A DNA stretch of 64,000 bases, from NCBI RefSeq assembly GCF_003253735.1, contig NZ_QKYW01000007.1, positions 73,451-137,450 of the forward strand. Direction: 5' to 3'. Made by a program: the position numbers and the translations under genes. The notes under the pieces were generated by a model. The model saw only the letters and a list, made by a program, of their open reading frames with translations. It ran no database searches and was not told where the DNA came from. Shown one piece after another: positions 26,389-34,043 of this stretch. Each line of letters begins with the position of its first letter. Within the stretch, counting starts at the first letter, position 1. The stretch comes from Pseudomonas sp. URMO17WK12:I2 (GTDB lineage Bacteria; Pseudomonadota; Gammaproteobacteria; Pseudomonadales; Pseudomonadaceae).

Positions 26389-27483
26389 TCAGGGCTTGTG
26401 CGGGCGCGACAGGAACTCGTGGGACTGCATTTCCAGCAGGCGGCTGAGGGTGCGCTGGAACTCGAAGCTCAGGCGCCCGCCGGTGTACAGATCCTTGAGC
26501 TCCACTTCGGCGGAGATGATCAGCTTGACGTTGCGGTCGTAGAACTCGTCCACCAGGTTGATGAAGCGCCGCGCCATGTCTTCCTTGGCCACGCTCATCT
26601 GCTCGACGTTGGAGAGGATCACCGAGTGGAAGATCTTGCCCAGCTCGATGTAGTCGTTCTGGCTACGCGGGCCATCGCACAGCTCGCGAAAATCGAACCA
26701 GCCGACATCGCCACCAACCCGACGCGCGACGATGGCGCGGTTCTCGATCACCAGTGACTCGTTTTCCTGCACGGTGGTTTGCTCGTGCAGCAGGCTCTTG
26801 AAGCTCTTTTCCAGGCTCTGCTCGGCGGCTTCGCCCAGCGGAAAGTGGAACAGCTCGGCCTGCTCCAGTGCGCGCAGGCGGTAGTCGATACCGCTGTCGA
26901 CGTTGACGATCTCGGTGTGCACCTTCAAGAGCTCGATGGCCGGCAGGAAGCGCGCACGCTGCAGGCCATCCTTGTAGAGGCCGTCCGGCACGATGTTGGA
27001 AGTGGCCACCAGGGTCACGCCATTCTTGAACAGCTCTTCGAGCAGGGTCGCCAGGATCATCGCATCGGTGATGTCGGAGACGAAGAACTCATCGAAGCAG
27101 ATCACCCGGAACTGCTCGGAGAAGCGCTTGCCGATCACGGTCAGCGGGTTCTTGACGTCCTTGAGGGTGCGCATCTCTTCGTGCACGCGCTTCATGAAGC
27201 GGTGGAAGTGGGTGCGCTCCTTTTCCTTGAACGGCAGGGCGTCGAAGAAGGTGTCGACCAGGTAGGTCTTGCCACGGCCGACGCCGCCCCAGAAATACAG
27301 ACCCTTGACCGGGGTGACGGTTTTCTTGCCGAACAGCTTGCCGAGCACGCCAGGCTTGCTGCGCTCGTCGGCGATCAGCTCGTCGTACAGGCGCTGCAGG
27401 TGGCGCACGGCCTTTTCCTGGGCGGCATCGTGGAAGAAGTCCGGACGTTTGAGGTCGGCCTGGTAGCGTTCGAGCGGAGTCAT
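26389..27483 (-). CDS. zapE: Cell division protein ZapE (AFG1-like P-loop ATPase)
   Basis: A 364-residue ATPase with Walker A GGVGRGKT, Walker B VICFDEFFVSDITDA, and the conserved LVATSNIVPDGLYKDGLQRARFLP region including an arginine finger. ZapE acts at the division ring and is needed under low oxygen and high temperature in E. coli. I start it at 27483 (MTPLERYQADL), as in homologues, although the Shine-Dalgarno is weak. The stretch further upstream holds a MITE-like element. Confidence 0.94.
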   Translation of the reverse strand: MTPLERYQADLKRPDFFHDAAQEKAVRHLQRLYDELIADERSKPGVLGKLFGKKTVTPVKGLYFWGGVGRGKTYLVDTFFDALPFKEKERTHFHRFMKRVHEEMRTLKDVKNPLTVIGKRFSEQFRVICFDEFFVSDITDAMILATLLEELFKNGVTLVATSNIVPDGLYKDGLQRARFLPAIELLKVHTEIVNVDSGIDYRLRALEQAELFHFPLGEAAEQSLEKSFKSLLHEQTTVQENESLVIENRAIVARRVGGDVGWFDFRELCDGPRSQNDYIELGKIFHSVILSNVEQMSVAKEDMARRFINLVDEFYDRNVKLIISAEVELKDLYTGGRLSFEFQRTLSRLLEMQSHEFLSRPHKP

Positions 27484-27572
27484 AGTGCGAAAACCGGGCA
27501 AGTAAAGCGGGGGCGACACTTTAACGACGCCCCCGGGGATTGGCAAATAGGCCCTATGGGCAGCGGGGCTAT

Positions 27573-27726
27573 GAACCTGTTCACGATCTCGCGAGCTAGA
27601 GCCATACAAGGCCTAGGCGGCCCCACAAAAACAGACGAGGAAGCGGAGTTTACGAGCTGTAAATGAGCATTCCGAGTCTGTTTTTAACGCAGTAGGGCCG
27701 ACGCGCAGCAGATCGTGAACAGGTTC
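27573..27726. mobile_element. MITE-like element with perfect 17-bp inverted ends between zapE and trpS
   Basis: Left end gaacctgttcacgatct (27573-27589) is exactly inverted at 27710-27726. Inside, an inverted pair aaaaacagac/gtctgttttt flanks the core gcggagtttacgagctg and taaatgagcattccg. That core is nearly identical to part of the 9516-9658 element. No coding capacity. It separates trpS from zapE, which lie on the same strand. Confidence 0.8.
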
Positions 27727-27759
27727 TAAGGCTTCAGACCGTAGCGCCGCCCATAGGTG

Positions 27760-29109
27760 TCAGGCTTCTTCCGGCGCCAGTGCTGCGCGCAGACGGGCAA
27801 TTGCTGCCTCGGTGGCGCCAGCATCGGTGAACGCCGGGCTTTCACCTACCAGTTGATCGTCCAGCCACAGGCCAAAGGCATTGCCCTGCACGCGGATATC
27901 CAGTGCATCACCGGCCTGCAGGCGCTTGCTCACCTGCCCTGCCGCCTTGCCGTCAGCGAAGGACGACGACAGCAGCAACTGCTCGCCGTCGGCGTCCAGC
28001 AGGCGGAAGCGGAAGCTGCCGTCCTCGTCGCGGAAGCTGACGAAGCGGGCGCGCTTGGCGGCCTTCTTCTTGGTATCGGCAGCCACCTGCACCTGCTCGC
28101 GGAACGAGCGCAGGCCCACCGCTTCGCGCAGCTCGCCAAGGAACGGGGTGGCGATCTTGCGTGCCTTGGCGGCGCCGGCCAGCAGAATGTCTTCCAGATC
28201 GGCCGGGCGGGCGATCAGTGCGTGGTAACGCTCGCGCGCCTCGCCCAGCTCCGCCTCCAGCAGCTCGTAAAGCGCCTGCTTGGCTTCGCCCCAGGCCAGC
28301 CCGCCGAGCAGCGCGGCGCGGAAGTCCGCTTGCTGGGTCGGTGCGGCAAAAGCCTGATAGATGGTGAACAGGTGCGAGTTGTCCGGGTCCTTCGCCTCGC
28401 CGGGCTGGCGGGAGTCGGTGACGATGCGCGCCACGGCGTCCTTGAGCTGCCTGGAGCTGCCGAACAGCGGAATGGTGTTGTCGTAGCTCTTCGACATCTT
28501 GCGGCCGTCGAGGCCCGGCAAGGTGGCGACGTCTTCCTCGATCACCACCTCGGGCAGCTTGAAGATGTCCTTGCCCTGGCCGAACAGGTGGTTGAAGCGC
28601 TGGCCGATATCACGGGCCATTTCCACGTGCTGAATCTGGTCGCGGCCGACCGGCACCTTCTGGGCGTTGAACATCAGGATGTCCGCTGCCATCAGCACCG
28701 GATAGCTGAACAGACCCATCGACACGCCGGCATCCGGGTCTTCACCGGCTTCGACGTTCTTGTCCACCGAGGCCTTGTAGGCGTGGGCACGGTTGAGCAG
28801 GCCCTTGCCGGCCACACAGGTCAGCAGCCAGCTCAGCTCGGGAATTTCCGGAATATCGGACTGGCGATAGAAGGTCGCCTTGTCGGTGTCCAGGCCCAGC
28901 GCCAGCCAGGTCGCGGCGATCTCCAGGCGCGAGCGCTGGATGCGCGCGGGGTCATCGCACTTGATCAGCGCGTGGTAGTCGGCGAGGAAATAGAAGGAAT
29001 CCATGTCGGCGCGGCGGCTGGCGACGATGGCCGGGCGAATCGCGCCCGCATAGTTGCCCAGGTGCGGCGTGCCGGTGGTGGTGATGCCGGTAAGGATACG
29101 CGTGGTCAT
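27760..29109 (-). CDS. trpS: Tryptophanyl-tRNA synthetase (long Pseudomonas type)
   Basis: A 449-residue class I synthetase with the HIGH-equivalent TGTPHLGNYAG and the KMSKS loop GRKMSKSYDN. Specificity segments include QSDIPEIPELSWLL and PVGRDQIQHVEMARDIG. The C-terminal part (about residues 335-449) is an extra domain beyond the roughly 330-residue E. coli enzyme, typical of pseudomonads. It charges tRNA-Trp in the cytoplasm. Confidence 0.97.
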   Translation of the reverse strand: MTTRILTGITTTGTPHLGNYAGAIRPAIVASRRADMDSFYFLADYHALIKCDDPARIQRSRLEIAATWLALGLDTDKATFYRQSDIPEIPELSWLLTCVAGKGLLNRAHAYKASVDKNVEAGEDPDAGVSMGLFSYPVLMAADILMFNAQKVPVGRDQIQHVEMARDIGQRFNHLFGQGKDIFKLPEVVIEEDVATLPGLDGRKMSKSYDNTIPLFGSSRQLKDAVARIVTDSRQPGEAKDPDNSHLFTIYQAFAAPTQQADFRAALLGGLAWGEAKQALYELLEAELGEARERYHALIARPADLEDILLAGAAKARKIATPFLGELREAVGLRSFREQVQVAADTKKKAAKRARFVSFRDEDGSFRFRLLDADGEQLLLSSSFADGKAAGQVSKRLQAGDALDIRVQGNAFGLWLDDQLVGESPAFTDAGATEAAIARLRAALAPEEA

Positions 29110-29147
29110 GTTCAGGTTCGCTTTACGTGGACCAACTTGGGGATCCG

Positions 29148-29166
29148 GCGTGCCAGGCTGGCACGC
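29148..29166. other. Short perfect hairpin between hydrolase and trpS genes
   Basis: GCGTGCCA and TGGCACGC with a 3-nt loop form an 8-bp stem. There is no T tract in the direction of transcription, so it may be an attenuator or mRNA-stability element rather than a terminator. Confidence 0.4.
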
Positions 29167-29172
29167 GGCAGA

Positions 29173-29802
29173 TCACAGGCGAGGCAGCAGCAGATCCTTG
29201 AGATCGGTCAGCTTGCCGTGAAAAAAGTGGCCGCATTCTGCCACTTTCAGGAGCTCATGAGCACGCCCGAGGTTGGCCGACCAGTCGTACACAAGCTGCG
29301 GCTCGACCACTTCGTCGGCATCCGGCTGGATCACCACCAGCGGGCAGCGCTCGGCAGGCGGATTCTCGCCGTTCAGGCGCATCACGGCCGGTGCGATCAT
29401 GAACAGCTGCGCCGCCTCGATACCCTGCTGCTCCAGGCGGGCGCCCAGGCTGGCGGCGACAAAACCACCGAAGGAAAACCCCATCAGGGTCAGCGGCAGG
29501 TCGGGGTAGCGTTGGCGCAGCCAATGGGCGACAGCCTCGGCGTCATCGACTTCACCGCTGCCCATGTCGTGGCTACCGGCACTGGCGCCCACACCACGGT
29601 AGTTAAAACGCAGGGTGTGATAACCGGCATCGCGAGCGGTGCGCTGCAGGGTCGACACCACCTTGTTGAGCATGGTGCCGCCCTGCACCGGATTCGGGTG
29701 ACAGATCAGCGCAACGCCGCGCGCCTCGGCGACTTCCAGGCAAAGGGCCTCGAGCTGGCCACTCGGGCCATCGATCATCATGGGGGTTTCGCGAATCAGC
29801 AA
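29173..29802 (-). CDS. Alpha/beta hydrolase (YdeN/COG2945-like)
   Basis: A 209-residue hydrolase. I use the TTG at 29802 (reading LLIRETPMMIDGPSG), with GGAG 7 nt upstream, because homologues keep the IRETP segment; ATG starts lie 7-8 codons later. Motifs: oxyanion region ICHPNPVQGGTM, nucleophile elbow GFSFGGF, acid in VVIQPDADEVVEP, and histidine in AECGHFFHG. COG2945 members are small serine esterases of unknown substrate. Upstream of trpS on the same strand, as in P. aeruginosa (from memory). Confidence 0.88.
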   Translation of the reverse strand: MLIRETPMMIDGPSGQLEALCLEVAEARGVALICHPNPVQGGTMLNKVVSTLQRTARDAGYHTLRFNYRGVGASAGSHDMGSGEVDDAEAVAHWLRQRYPDLPLTLMGFSFGGFVAASLGARLEQQGIEAAQLFMIAPAVMRLNGENPPAERCPLVVIQPDADEVVEPQLVYDWSANLGRAHELLKVAECGHFFHGKLTDLKDLLLPRL

Positions 29803-29975
29803 CAGTGAACTCCGTGACCTTGAATCGGGTCGACTCGTCGAACGATGTACCCGGGCCGCACTAGGCGTGCACGGGCAAGCACCTTGAAAACACCTTCGCC
29901 TACACACACTTAGCGGTGTACAGCGCAGGTTCCAGCCGTTAACGTAAAGCAAAGCCGTTTAGAGAGGAAGGACTC

Positions 29976-30416
29976 GTGGAACAGACGCTCACCGCCTGGT
30001 TGCTACCGGCACTTACCCTGGTCGCTGGCATCGCCATCGGTTTCCTGATCGCCCGTCTTGCACCCAATGCTGCCCCCAGCCGCACCCAGCGCCAGCTGGA
30101 CGAGATGCAGGAACGTTTCGAGGCCTACCAGAACGAAGTGGTCACCCACTTCAACACCACTGCCAATCTGGTCAAGAAACTGACCCAGAGCTATCACGAC
30201 GTTCAGGAGCACCTGTCGCACGGTGCCGATCGCCTGGCACTCGACGAAGTGACCCGCCAGCGCCTGCTCGCCACCCTGCACGCCGAGCCGAGCGCCGACA
30301 AGCGCGAACGCCTGACGCCGCCGCGCGACATGGAAATCCCCAAGGATTACGCCCCCAAGACCGGCGACGTGCCGGGCATGCTCGACGAGGGCTACGGCCT
30401 GAAGAACCGTTACTGA
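29976..30416 (+). CDS. YhcB/ZapG-like membrane protein (DUF1043)
   Basis: A 146-residue protein starting at GTG (29976) with GAGGAAG upstream. One N-terminal transmembrane helix (LLPALTLVAGIAIGFLIARL) is followed by a cytoplasmic coiled coil (RQLDEMQERFEAYQNEVVTHFNTTA… LVKKLTQSYHDVQEHL). It ends in a proline-rich tail with PKDYAP. YhcB of E. coli links cell division, envelope synthesis and cell shape. Divergent from the hydrolase-trpS genes. Confidence 0.93.
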   Translation: MEQTLTAWLLPALTLVAGIAIGFLIARLAPNAAPSRTQRQLDEMQERFEAYQNEVVTHFNTTANLVKKLTQSYHDVQEHLSHGADRLALDEVTRQRLLATLHAEPSADKRERLTPPRDMEIPKDYAPKTGDVPGMLDEGYGLKNRY

Positions 30417-30437
30417 ACCACTGGCCTGCAATACCCG

Positions 30438-30466
30438 AACCCCGCCTTTTGGCGGGGTTTTGTTTT
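30438..30466 (+). terminator. Rho-independent terminator after yhcB-like gene
   Basis: AACCCCGCC-TTTT-GGCGGGGTT stem-loop followed by ttgtttt. Confidence 0.9.
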
Positions 30467-30502
30467 ACGATGCTGCATCGAGCCAGACAAGGAAGTGATT
30501 CC

Positions 30503-31138
30503 ATGCCAGCACGCCAATCACACCACCCCACCCGCCAGGCGCTGATGGATGCAGCCCGCGAGCTGCTGGACAGTGGCAGGGCCTTCAGCAGCCTGAGCCT
30601 GCGTGAGGTGGCACGCGCCGCCGGCATCGTGCCTACCGGCTTCTACCGCCACTTCAAGGACATGGACGCCCTCGGCCTGGCCCTGGTGGCCGAAGTCGGC
30701 GAAACCTTCCGCACCACCCTGCGCCAGGTGCGGCGTAACGAGTTCGAGCTCGGTGGCATCATCGATGCCTCGGTGCAGATCTTTCTGCGCGCGGTGGACC
30801 AGCACCGCGGCCAGTTCCTGTTCCTCGCCCGCGAGCAATACGGCGGCTCGCTGCCGGTGCGCCAGGCCCTGGCGACCTTTCGCGATGACATTGCCGCCGA
30901 CCTGACCAGCGACCTGAGCCTGATGCCCAAGCTGCAGCACCTCGACGAAGCGGCGCGCAGCATGCTGGCCGACCTGGTGGTGAAAACCGTGTTCGCCACC
31001 CTGCCCGAGCTGATCGACCCAGAGGCCACCACCCTGCCCGCCCACCGCCGGCCGGAAACCAAGATGATCGAGCAGCTGCGCTTCATCCTGATCGGCGCCA
31101 AGCGCTGGCGCGGCCTGAGCGCCAGCGACAGGGACTGA
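30503..31138 (+). CDS. TetR-family repressor, FabR/DesT-like
   Basis: A 211-residue regulator with an N-terminal TetR helix-turn-helix (LSLREVARAAGIVPTGFYRHFKDMDAL) and a C-terminal ligand domain with the FabR-like FLFLAREQYGGSLPVRQAL. AAGGAAG precedes the ATG at 30503. FabR and DesT repress fatty-acid unsaturation genes and sense the acyl-CoA pool. No desaturase gene (desCB) is adjacent, so regulation would be in trans. Confident on family, moderate on function. Confidence 0.88.
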   Translation: MPARQSHHPTRQALMDAARELLDSGRAFSSLSLREVARAAGIVPTGFYRHFKDMDALGLALVAEVGETFRTTLRQVRRNEFELGGIIDASVQIFLRAVDQHRGQFLFLAREQYGGSLPVRQALATFRDDIAADLTSDLSLMPKLQHLDEAARSMLADLVVKTVFATLPELIDPEATTLPAHRRPETKMIEQLRFILIGAKRWRGLSASDRD

Positions 31139-31221
31139 ACCCGCTGCAACACACCTGAGCAGAAAACGACCAGTTCCCGCCAACGCCCATTATTCGGGGC
31201 CTGGAAGACAATGCACGCACC

Positions 31222-31597
31222 TTATCCACAACGTGCTCCACACCTTCCGTGGACAACCTCTCCGCACGCGCCCTTCAATGCATTGAAATCGTTGAAGTAA
31301 TTGTTGACGCGAGGATGTTTTTTGGCACCTCATCAAGCAGGTCAAATAATGAACAACTGCCTGTATACAGCGCTATCAGTGGCCTGCAGCCAGGCATGCT
31401 CACCTTATCCACAGCACTGCGCACAGTAACCGGGGAAAAGTTGATAACCGCCCGCCCTGCTCACCTAACTCCTTGTTTGCAAAGCGCTATCGGCATTGAT
31501 CAAAAATAGCGCGACGCCCTGCAGCCCACGCCGCTAGAGCGCTGCACGGTCTTTTACACATGAACGATAGAGACTTATCAACAGGGTCTGTGGGTAA
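31222..31597. promoter_or_regulatory. Intergenic cluster of DnaA-box-like sites
   Basis: The 535-nt gap between the FabR-like gene and azu has two perfect TTATCCACA boxes (31222-31230 and 31405-31413, same orientation). Near matches lie at 31575-31583 (TTATCAACA), 31589-31597 (TTACCCACA on the minus strand), 31439-31447 (TTATCAACT on the minus strand) and 31248-31256 (TTGTCCACG on the minus strand). An AT-richer tract lies at about 31275-31375. No gene for replication initiation is nearby, so a DnaA-titration or reactivation site is more plausible than an origin. Confidence 0.5.
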
Positions 31598-31632
31598 CCA
31601 GCTCAACCTTCTGATTTTCATGCACAAATAAA

Positions 31633-31657
31633 AAGGCCGCTGACAAGCAGCGGCCTT
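31633..31657 (-). terminator. Rho-independent terminator of azu
   Basis: AAGGCCGCTG and CAGCGGCCTT form a 10-bp stem with an ACAAG loop; the minus-strand continuation is T rich (ttttattt). It lies 17 nt after the azu stop. Confidence 0.9.
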
Positions 31658-31673
31658 GAGACGACAGCAGGAA

Positions 31674-32123
31674 TCAGTCGACCAGGGTCAAAGCACCCTT
31701 CATCAGCGCGGCATGGCCGGGGAAGGAGCAGAAGAACTGGTAGGCCTCGGCAGCATCCAGCTTGCTGACGTCGAAGGTCACCGAGTCGGACTCGCCGCCG
31801 CCAATCAGCTTGGTATGGGCGATAACCCGGGCGTCATCAGCCTTCAGGTAATCCTTGTCGACGCCGGCTGCGATGCCATCGGCGCTGATTGCCTGCACGT
31901 CCGCGGTCTTGGCTACCACCAGGTTATGGCCCATTACGTTCTTGGGCAGGTTGCCGACGTGCTTGAGCTCGATGGTGAAGGTCTTGCAGCTCTTGCTGAC
32001 CTTGATCTCCTTGGTATCGAAGGTCATCTGGTCGGTGGAATGCACCTCTACCGAACATTCGGCGGCCAATAGCGGCGCACTGACCAGGGCCAGCACGGAG
32101 GCAGCAACAAACTTGCGAATCAT
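31674..32123 (-). CDS. azu: Azurin (periplasmic type I blue copper protein)
   Basis: A 149-residue precursor with a 20-residue signal peptide cleaved before AECSVEV. Copper ligands are all present: His46 in MGHN, and Cys112, His117 and Met121 of FCSFPGHAALM in mature numbering. The Cys3-Cys26 disulfide pair is kept (AECS… SKSC). It shuttles electrons to denitrification or redox-stress enzymes. AAGGAG precedes the ATG at 32123. The residue after GHN is Leu, not the Trp48 of P. aeruginosa, and no Trp occurs in the mature protein. Confidence 0.97.
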   Translation of the reverse strand: MIRKFVAASVLALVSAPLLAAECSVEVHSTDQMTFDTKEIKVSKSCKTFTIELKHVGNLPKNVMGHNLVVAKTADVQAISADGIAAGVDKDYLKADDARVIAHTKLIGGGESDSVTFDVSKLDAAEAYQFFCSFPGHAALMKGALTLVD

Positions 32124-32320
32124 GGGAGTCTCCTTGGCAGTGAAAACGTTCACAGCCTGCAGGGTGCCCTATCGAGCCCGCATTTCCCATGACCTGAGGC
32201 AACAGACCGCAGGCGCTCCAGCCAGACCATCCAGAAAAGCTATCGAGGCCATCCAGACAAACAAGCGGCCGAATGGGCGCGCAGGCTCTAGGCTGTGCCC
32301 AGGTTCAGAAGGAGAAGACC

Positions 32321-32392
32321 ATGACCCTCATCGACAGCCTGCAGCACTGGTTTGCCGCTTATGCACAGGGCGCGAGCGGCAGCGCCAGTTAG
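32321..32392 (+). CDS. Candidate 23-residue small protein
   Basis: A 24-codon frame, reading MTLIDSLQHWFAAYAQ then GASGSAS. A near-ideal Shine-Dalgarno (aaggagaagacc) sits before its ATG and a GC-rich hairpin (32404-32430) follows 12 nt after the stop. The first 15 residues could form an amphipathic helix. It lies between azu and livF and is divergent from azu. I know no homologue by name; it might be a leader peptide or a real microprotein. Confidence 0.45.
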   Translation: MTLIDSLQHWFAAYAQGASGSAS

Positions 32393-32403
32393 GTCGCGCC
32401 AGA

Positions 32404-32430
32404 CCGCTGCAGAGCATCGCCCTGCAGCGG
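32404..32430. terminator. Possible bidirectional hairpin between small ORF and livF
   Basis: CCGCTGCAG and CTGCAGCGG are a perfect 9-bp inverted repeat, 15 nt beyond the livF stop on the opposite strand. No T tract follows in either direction, so termination is uncertain. Confidence 0.4.
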
Positions 32431-32445
32431 CCGCCGCGTTACACC

Positions 32446-33174
32446 CTAGTGCCCGCCCAGGTAGGCGTTGCGCACTTCCTGATTGCCGAGCAGCTCCTGC
32501 CCGGTGCCGGTCATGCGGATTTCCCCGGTGACCATCACGTAGGCGCGGTCGCTGAGCCGCAACGCGTGGTTGGCGTTCTGCTCGACCAGAAAGATGGTCA
32601 TGCCGGTCTGCGCCAGCTCACGCAAGGTGGCGAAGATCTGCTTGACCACGATGGGCGCCAGGCCCAGCGACGGTTCGTCGAGCAGCAGCAGCTTGGGTCG
32701 GCTCATCAACGCCCGGGCGATGGCCAGCATCTGCTGCTCACCGCCGGACATGGTCATCGCCCGCTGGTTGCGCCGCTCCTTGAGACGCGGGAACAGCTCG
32801 AACATGCGCTGCATGTCCTCGTCAGCATGTTGGGTGCCGATCGGGATGGTGCCCATCAGCAGGTTCTCTTCCACGCTCATGTCCGGGAACACCCGGCGTC
32901 CTTCCGGCGACTGGGCGATGCCGTTGGACGCCACATAGTGGGTGCTCTTGCGGGTGATGTCTTCGCCGCGGTAGAGAATCTGCCCACCGCTGGCCCGCGG
33001 CTGGCCGAAGATCGACATCAGCAGCGTGGACTTGCCCGCGCCGTTGGCACCGATCAGGCTGACCGTCTCGCCAGGGTTGATGTGCAGGTTGACCTTCTTC
33101 AACGCCTGGATCTGTCCGTAATGCACGTCCACGTCCCGGAACGCCAGCAGCGGTGCCGTATTCACATCGCTCAT
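32446..33174 (-). CDS. livF: Branched-chain amino acid ABC transporter ATP-binding protein LivF/BraG
   Basis: A 242-residue ATPase: Walker A GANGAGKST, ABC signature MSGGEQQML, Walker B LLLLDEPSLGL, switch His in FLVEQNANHA. LivF type is recognised by the YGQIQALKKVNL start and IAQSPEGRRVFPDMSVEENL. Start overlaps the livG stop as ATGA. Last gene of the operon; powers uptake of Leu, Ile and Val with LivG. Confidence 0.96.
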   Translation of the reverse strand: MSDVNTAPLLAFRDVDVHYGQIQALKKVNLHINPGETVSLIGANGAGKSTLLMSIFGQPRASGGQILYRGEDITRKSTHYVASNGIAQSPEGRRVFPDMSVEENLLMGTIPIGTQHADEDMQRMFELFPRLKERRNQRAMTMSGGEQQMLAIARALMSRPKLLLLDEPSLGLAPIVVKQIFATLRELAQTGMTIFLVEQNANHALRLSDRAYVMVTGEIRMTGTGQELLGNQEVRNAYLGGH

Positions 33175-34043
33175 GCCACTTCCTCCTCGTCCGCGCCGAG
33201 GTAGGCGGCGATCACTTTCGGGTCGTTCTTGATATCGTCCGGGCCGCCCTGGGCGATCACCAGCCCATGGTCGAGGACGATGATGTGGTCGCTGATGCTC
33301 ATCACCATGCCCATGTCGTGCTCGATCAGCAGCACGGTCAGGCCGTGCTCGTCGCGCAGCAGGCGGATGATCTTGCTCAGCGCGTGGGTTTCCGAGGGGT
33401 TGAGGCCGGCGGCCGGTTCGTCCAGGCAGATCAGCTCCGGGCCGGTGCACATGGCGCGGGCAATCTCCAGGCGGCGCTGCTGGCCGTAGGACAGCTCGCC
33501 GGCCAGGTGATTGGCCTGCTCGACCAGATCGACCACCTCCAGCCAGTAGAAGGCGGTGTCCAGCAGTTTGTTCTCGGCACGCCGGTAACCGGGCGTATTG
33601 AGAATGCCCTTGATCAGGCTGCGCTCGGCGAGCATGTGCTGGGCCACCAGCAGGTTTTCCAGCACGGTCATTTCCTTGAACAGGCGAATGTTCTGGAAGG
33701 TGCGTGCCAGCCCAGCCCGGTTCACCAGGTGGGTGCCGCCGAACATCTTGTACCAGAGCCGCGAGCCGAACTGCCGCGGCTTGATGAAGTCGTCGGCCTG
33801 GAACGGCTCGCCGAGAATCTGGATCACGTCGGTCTGCCGGCCCTGGGCGTTGAGCATGATCTTGCCGCCGGTGGCCGAGTAGAAACCGGTCAGGCAGTTG
33901 AACACCGTGGTCTTGCCGGCGCCGTTGGGGCCGATCAGCGCCGAGATGGAGTTGCGCTTGATCGAGAAATTGACGTCGCTGAGCGCCTTGATGCCGCCGA
34001 AGTGCATCATCAGGCCGTCGACCGAGAGGATCTTGTCGCTCAT
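33171..34043 (-). CDS. livG: Branched-chain amino acid ABC transporter ATP-binding protein LivG/BraF
   Basis: A 290-residue ATPase. Walker A GPNGAGKTT, signature LSYGQQRRLEIARAM, Walker B LICLDEPAAGLNP, and the LivG-type tail VIAQGGPDDIKNDPKVIAAYLG. It pairs with LivF on the cytoplasmic face of LivHM. AAGGAG upstream, with ATGA overlap with livM. An insertion around residues 75-110 (NAQGRQTDVIQILGEPFQAD) makes it longer than E. coli LivG. Confidence 0.96.
   Translation of the reverse strand: MSDKILSVDGLMMHFGGIKALSDVNFSIKRNSISALIGPNGAGKTTVFNCLTGFYSATGGKIMLNAQGRQTDVIQILGEPFQADDFIKPRQFGSRLWYKMFGGTHLVNRAGLARTFQNIRLFKEMTVLENLLVAQHMLAERSLIKGILNTPGYRRAENKLLDTAFYWLEVVDLVEQANHLAGELSYGQQRRLEIARAMCTGPELICLDEPAAGLNPSETHALSKIIRLLRDEHGLTVLLIEHDMGMVMSISDHIIVLDHGLVIAQGGPDDIKNDPKVIAAYLGADEEEVA

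Noticed and set aside
27757..29808. 683-residue plus-strand frame antisense to trpS and the hydrolase
   Set aside because: Spans two genes and their intergenic gap in antisense; low-complexity composition; no start signal.
31249..31509. 86-residue frame in the DnaA-box region
   Set aside because: No Shine-Dalgarno, poor codon bias, and it contains the regulatory-looking boxes.
31139..31673. Chromosomal replication origin
   Set aside because: DnaA-box-like sites are present, but there is no dnaA-dnaN or rpmH-rnpA context and no clear 13-mer array; a titration-type site is the more modest reading.
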